Positions 13,549 to 13,821 of a DNA stretch of 13,821 nucleotides are shown piece by piece. Under the pieces are notes generated by a model. That model did no database searches. It saw nothing but the letters and a program-made list of their open reading frames with translations, and had not been told where the DNA came from. Position numbers and translations under genes: made by a program. Each line of letters starts with the position of its first letter. Within the stretch, counting starts at the first letter, position 1. The DNA lies in assembly GCA_023388955.1 (NCBI GenBank), contig JAEWFH010000197.1, positions 1-13,821 on the forward strand, given 5' to 3'. Source of the DNA: Pseudomonadota bacterium (GTDB lineage Bacteria; Pseudomonadota; Gammaproteobacteria; Xanthomonadales; Xanthomonadaceae).

Positions 13549-13821
13549 TGAATGCCGCTCCCGCACACGCCCCCCGGGGTTCCTTCCGTTCGGGGCGTGG
13601 CCTCGGGCGCGTGGCGCTGGTCGCCTGCTGCGTGATCGCGGTGGCCGGCTGCAGCACCGTGCGCGGCTGGTTTTCCGATGACGAGGAAGACGCGACGGCG
13701 CCCGCCGCCCTGGTCGAGTTCGCCCAGACCGTGGATGTCGAACGCCTTTGGACCGCCAACGCGGGCAAGGGCGAGGGACGGCTCCGCGTGGGCCAGTCGC
13801 CCGTCGTTGCCGACGGGCGCG
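13548..13821 (+). CDS. bamB: BamB outer-membrane protein assembly lipoprotein, 5' part
   Basis: The gene starts at ATG 13548-13550 and runs off the window after 91 codons; the family is usually about 390-400 aa. The N-terminus is a lipoprotein signal: a basic, Pro/Arg-rich stretch, a hydrophobic core (VALVACCVIAV), and the lipobox VAGC with Cys at codon 35. An acidic linker (SDDEEDATAP) precedes the first beta-propeller strand, which resembles E. coli BamB (VERLWTANAGKG, then SPVVADGR). BamB is an eight-bladed beta-propeller bound to BamA POTRA domains in the BAM complex. The signal n-region of about 20 residues is longer than in E. coli. Position after yfgM supports the call. Confidence 0.93.
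   Translation, partial: MNAAPAHAPRGSFRSGRGLGRVALVACCVIAVAGCSTVRGWFSDDEEDATAPAALVEFAQTVDVERLWTANAGKGEGRLRVGQSPVVADGR

Noticed and set aside
1..13821. CRISPR arrays, insertion sequences, tRNA or rRNA genes, phage or toxin-antitoxin modules
   Set aside because: No regularly spaced direct repeats, transposase or phage-type motifs, or cloverleaf-like sequences were seen; nearly all sequence is explained by core genes.

Overview
The window is about 70% G+C, gene-dense bacterial DNA with no insertion sequences, tRNA/rRNA genes or CRISPR arrays. Protein similarities and gene order point to a gammaproteobacterium of the Xanthomonadaceae/Lysobacteraceae type (Xanthomonas, Lysobacter, Luteimonas relatives). 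The signs are lapB-GT4-wbpM-galU in a row, the ndk-rlmN-pilF-rodZ-yfgM-bamB run, and a GTAG-headed REP pair like those known from Stenotrophomonas. The genus is an inference.

Region 1 (1-4852, + strand) is a tight envelope-polysaccharide operon. It holds the 3' part of lapB, a WecA/WbpL-type polyprenyl-phosphate sugar-phosphate transferase, a membrane-bound WbpM/CapD-type nucleotide-sugar 4,6-dehydratase, and galU. Gaps are 3, 13 and 0 nt. The products would supply UDP-sugars, start O-antigen or exopolysaccharide on undecaprenyl phosphate, and through LapB match LPS output to LpxC level.

Region 2 (4853-5008) separates convergent galU and fadA. It carries two inverted GTAG-headed REP hairpins.

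Region 3 (5009-9243, - strand) is a fatty-acid beta-oxidation operon read tetR -> dehydrogenase/hydratase -> thiolase. The regulator is PsrA-like. Its promoter (TTGACG-17-TAGCAT) overlaps a CAAAC-N4-GTTTG operator, which predicts autorepression of the whole operon and release by long-chain acyl ligands.

Region 4 (9244-9461) is the divergent spacer. On the ndk side it holds a possible -10 box and a strong intrinsic terminator upstream of ndk, which looks like an attenuated leader or a very short RNA.

Region 5 (9462-13821, + strand) runs ndk, rlmN, pilF/pilW, rodZ-like, yfgM and the 5' part of bamB. It combines nucleotide balance, rRNA/tRNA methylation, pilus assembly, cell shape and outer-membrane protein assembly. 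Compared with the E. coli order, ispG and hisS are absent between rodZ and yfgM. That junction instead holds a 111-nt spacer with hairpins and a candidate 15-codon upstream ORF overlapping the yfgM start.

Most of the window is ordinary core genome. I see no clear undescribed multi-gene system. The points of interest are regulatory and structural: the REP doublet, the operator, the ndk leader, the yfgM leader, and an active-site substitution in the WbpM homologue.
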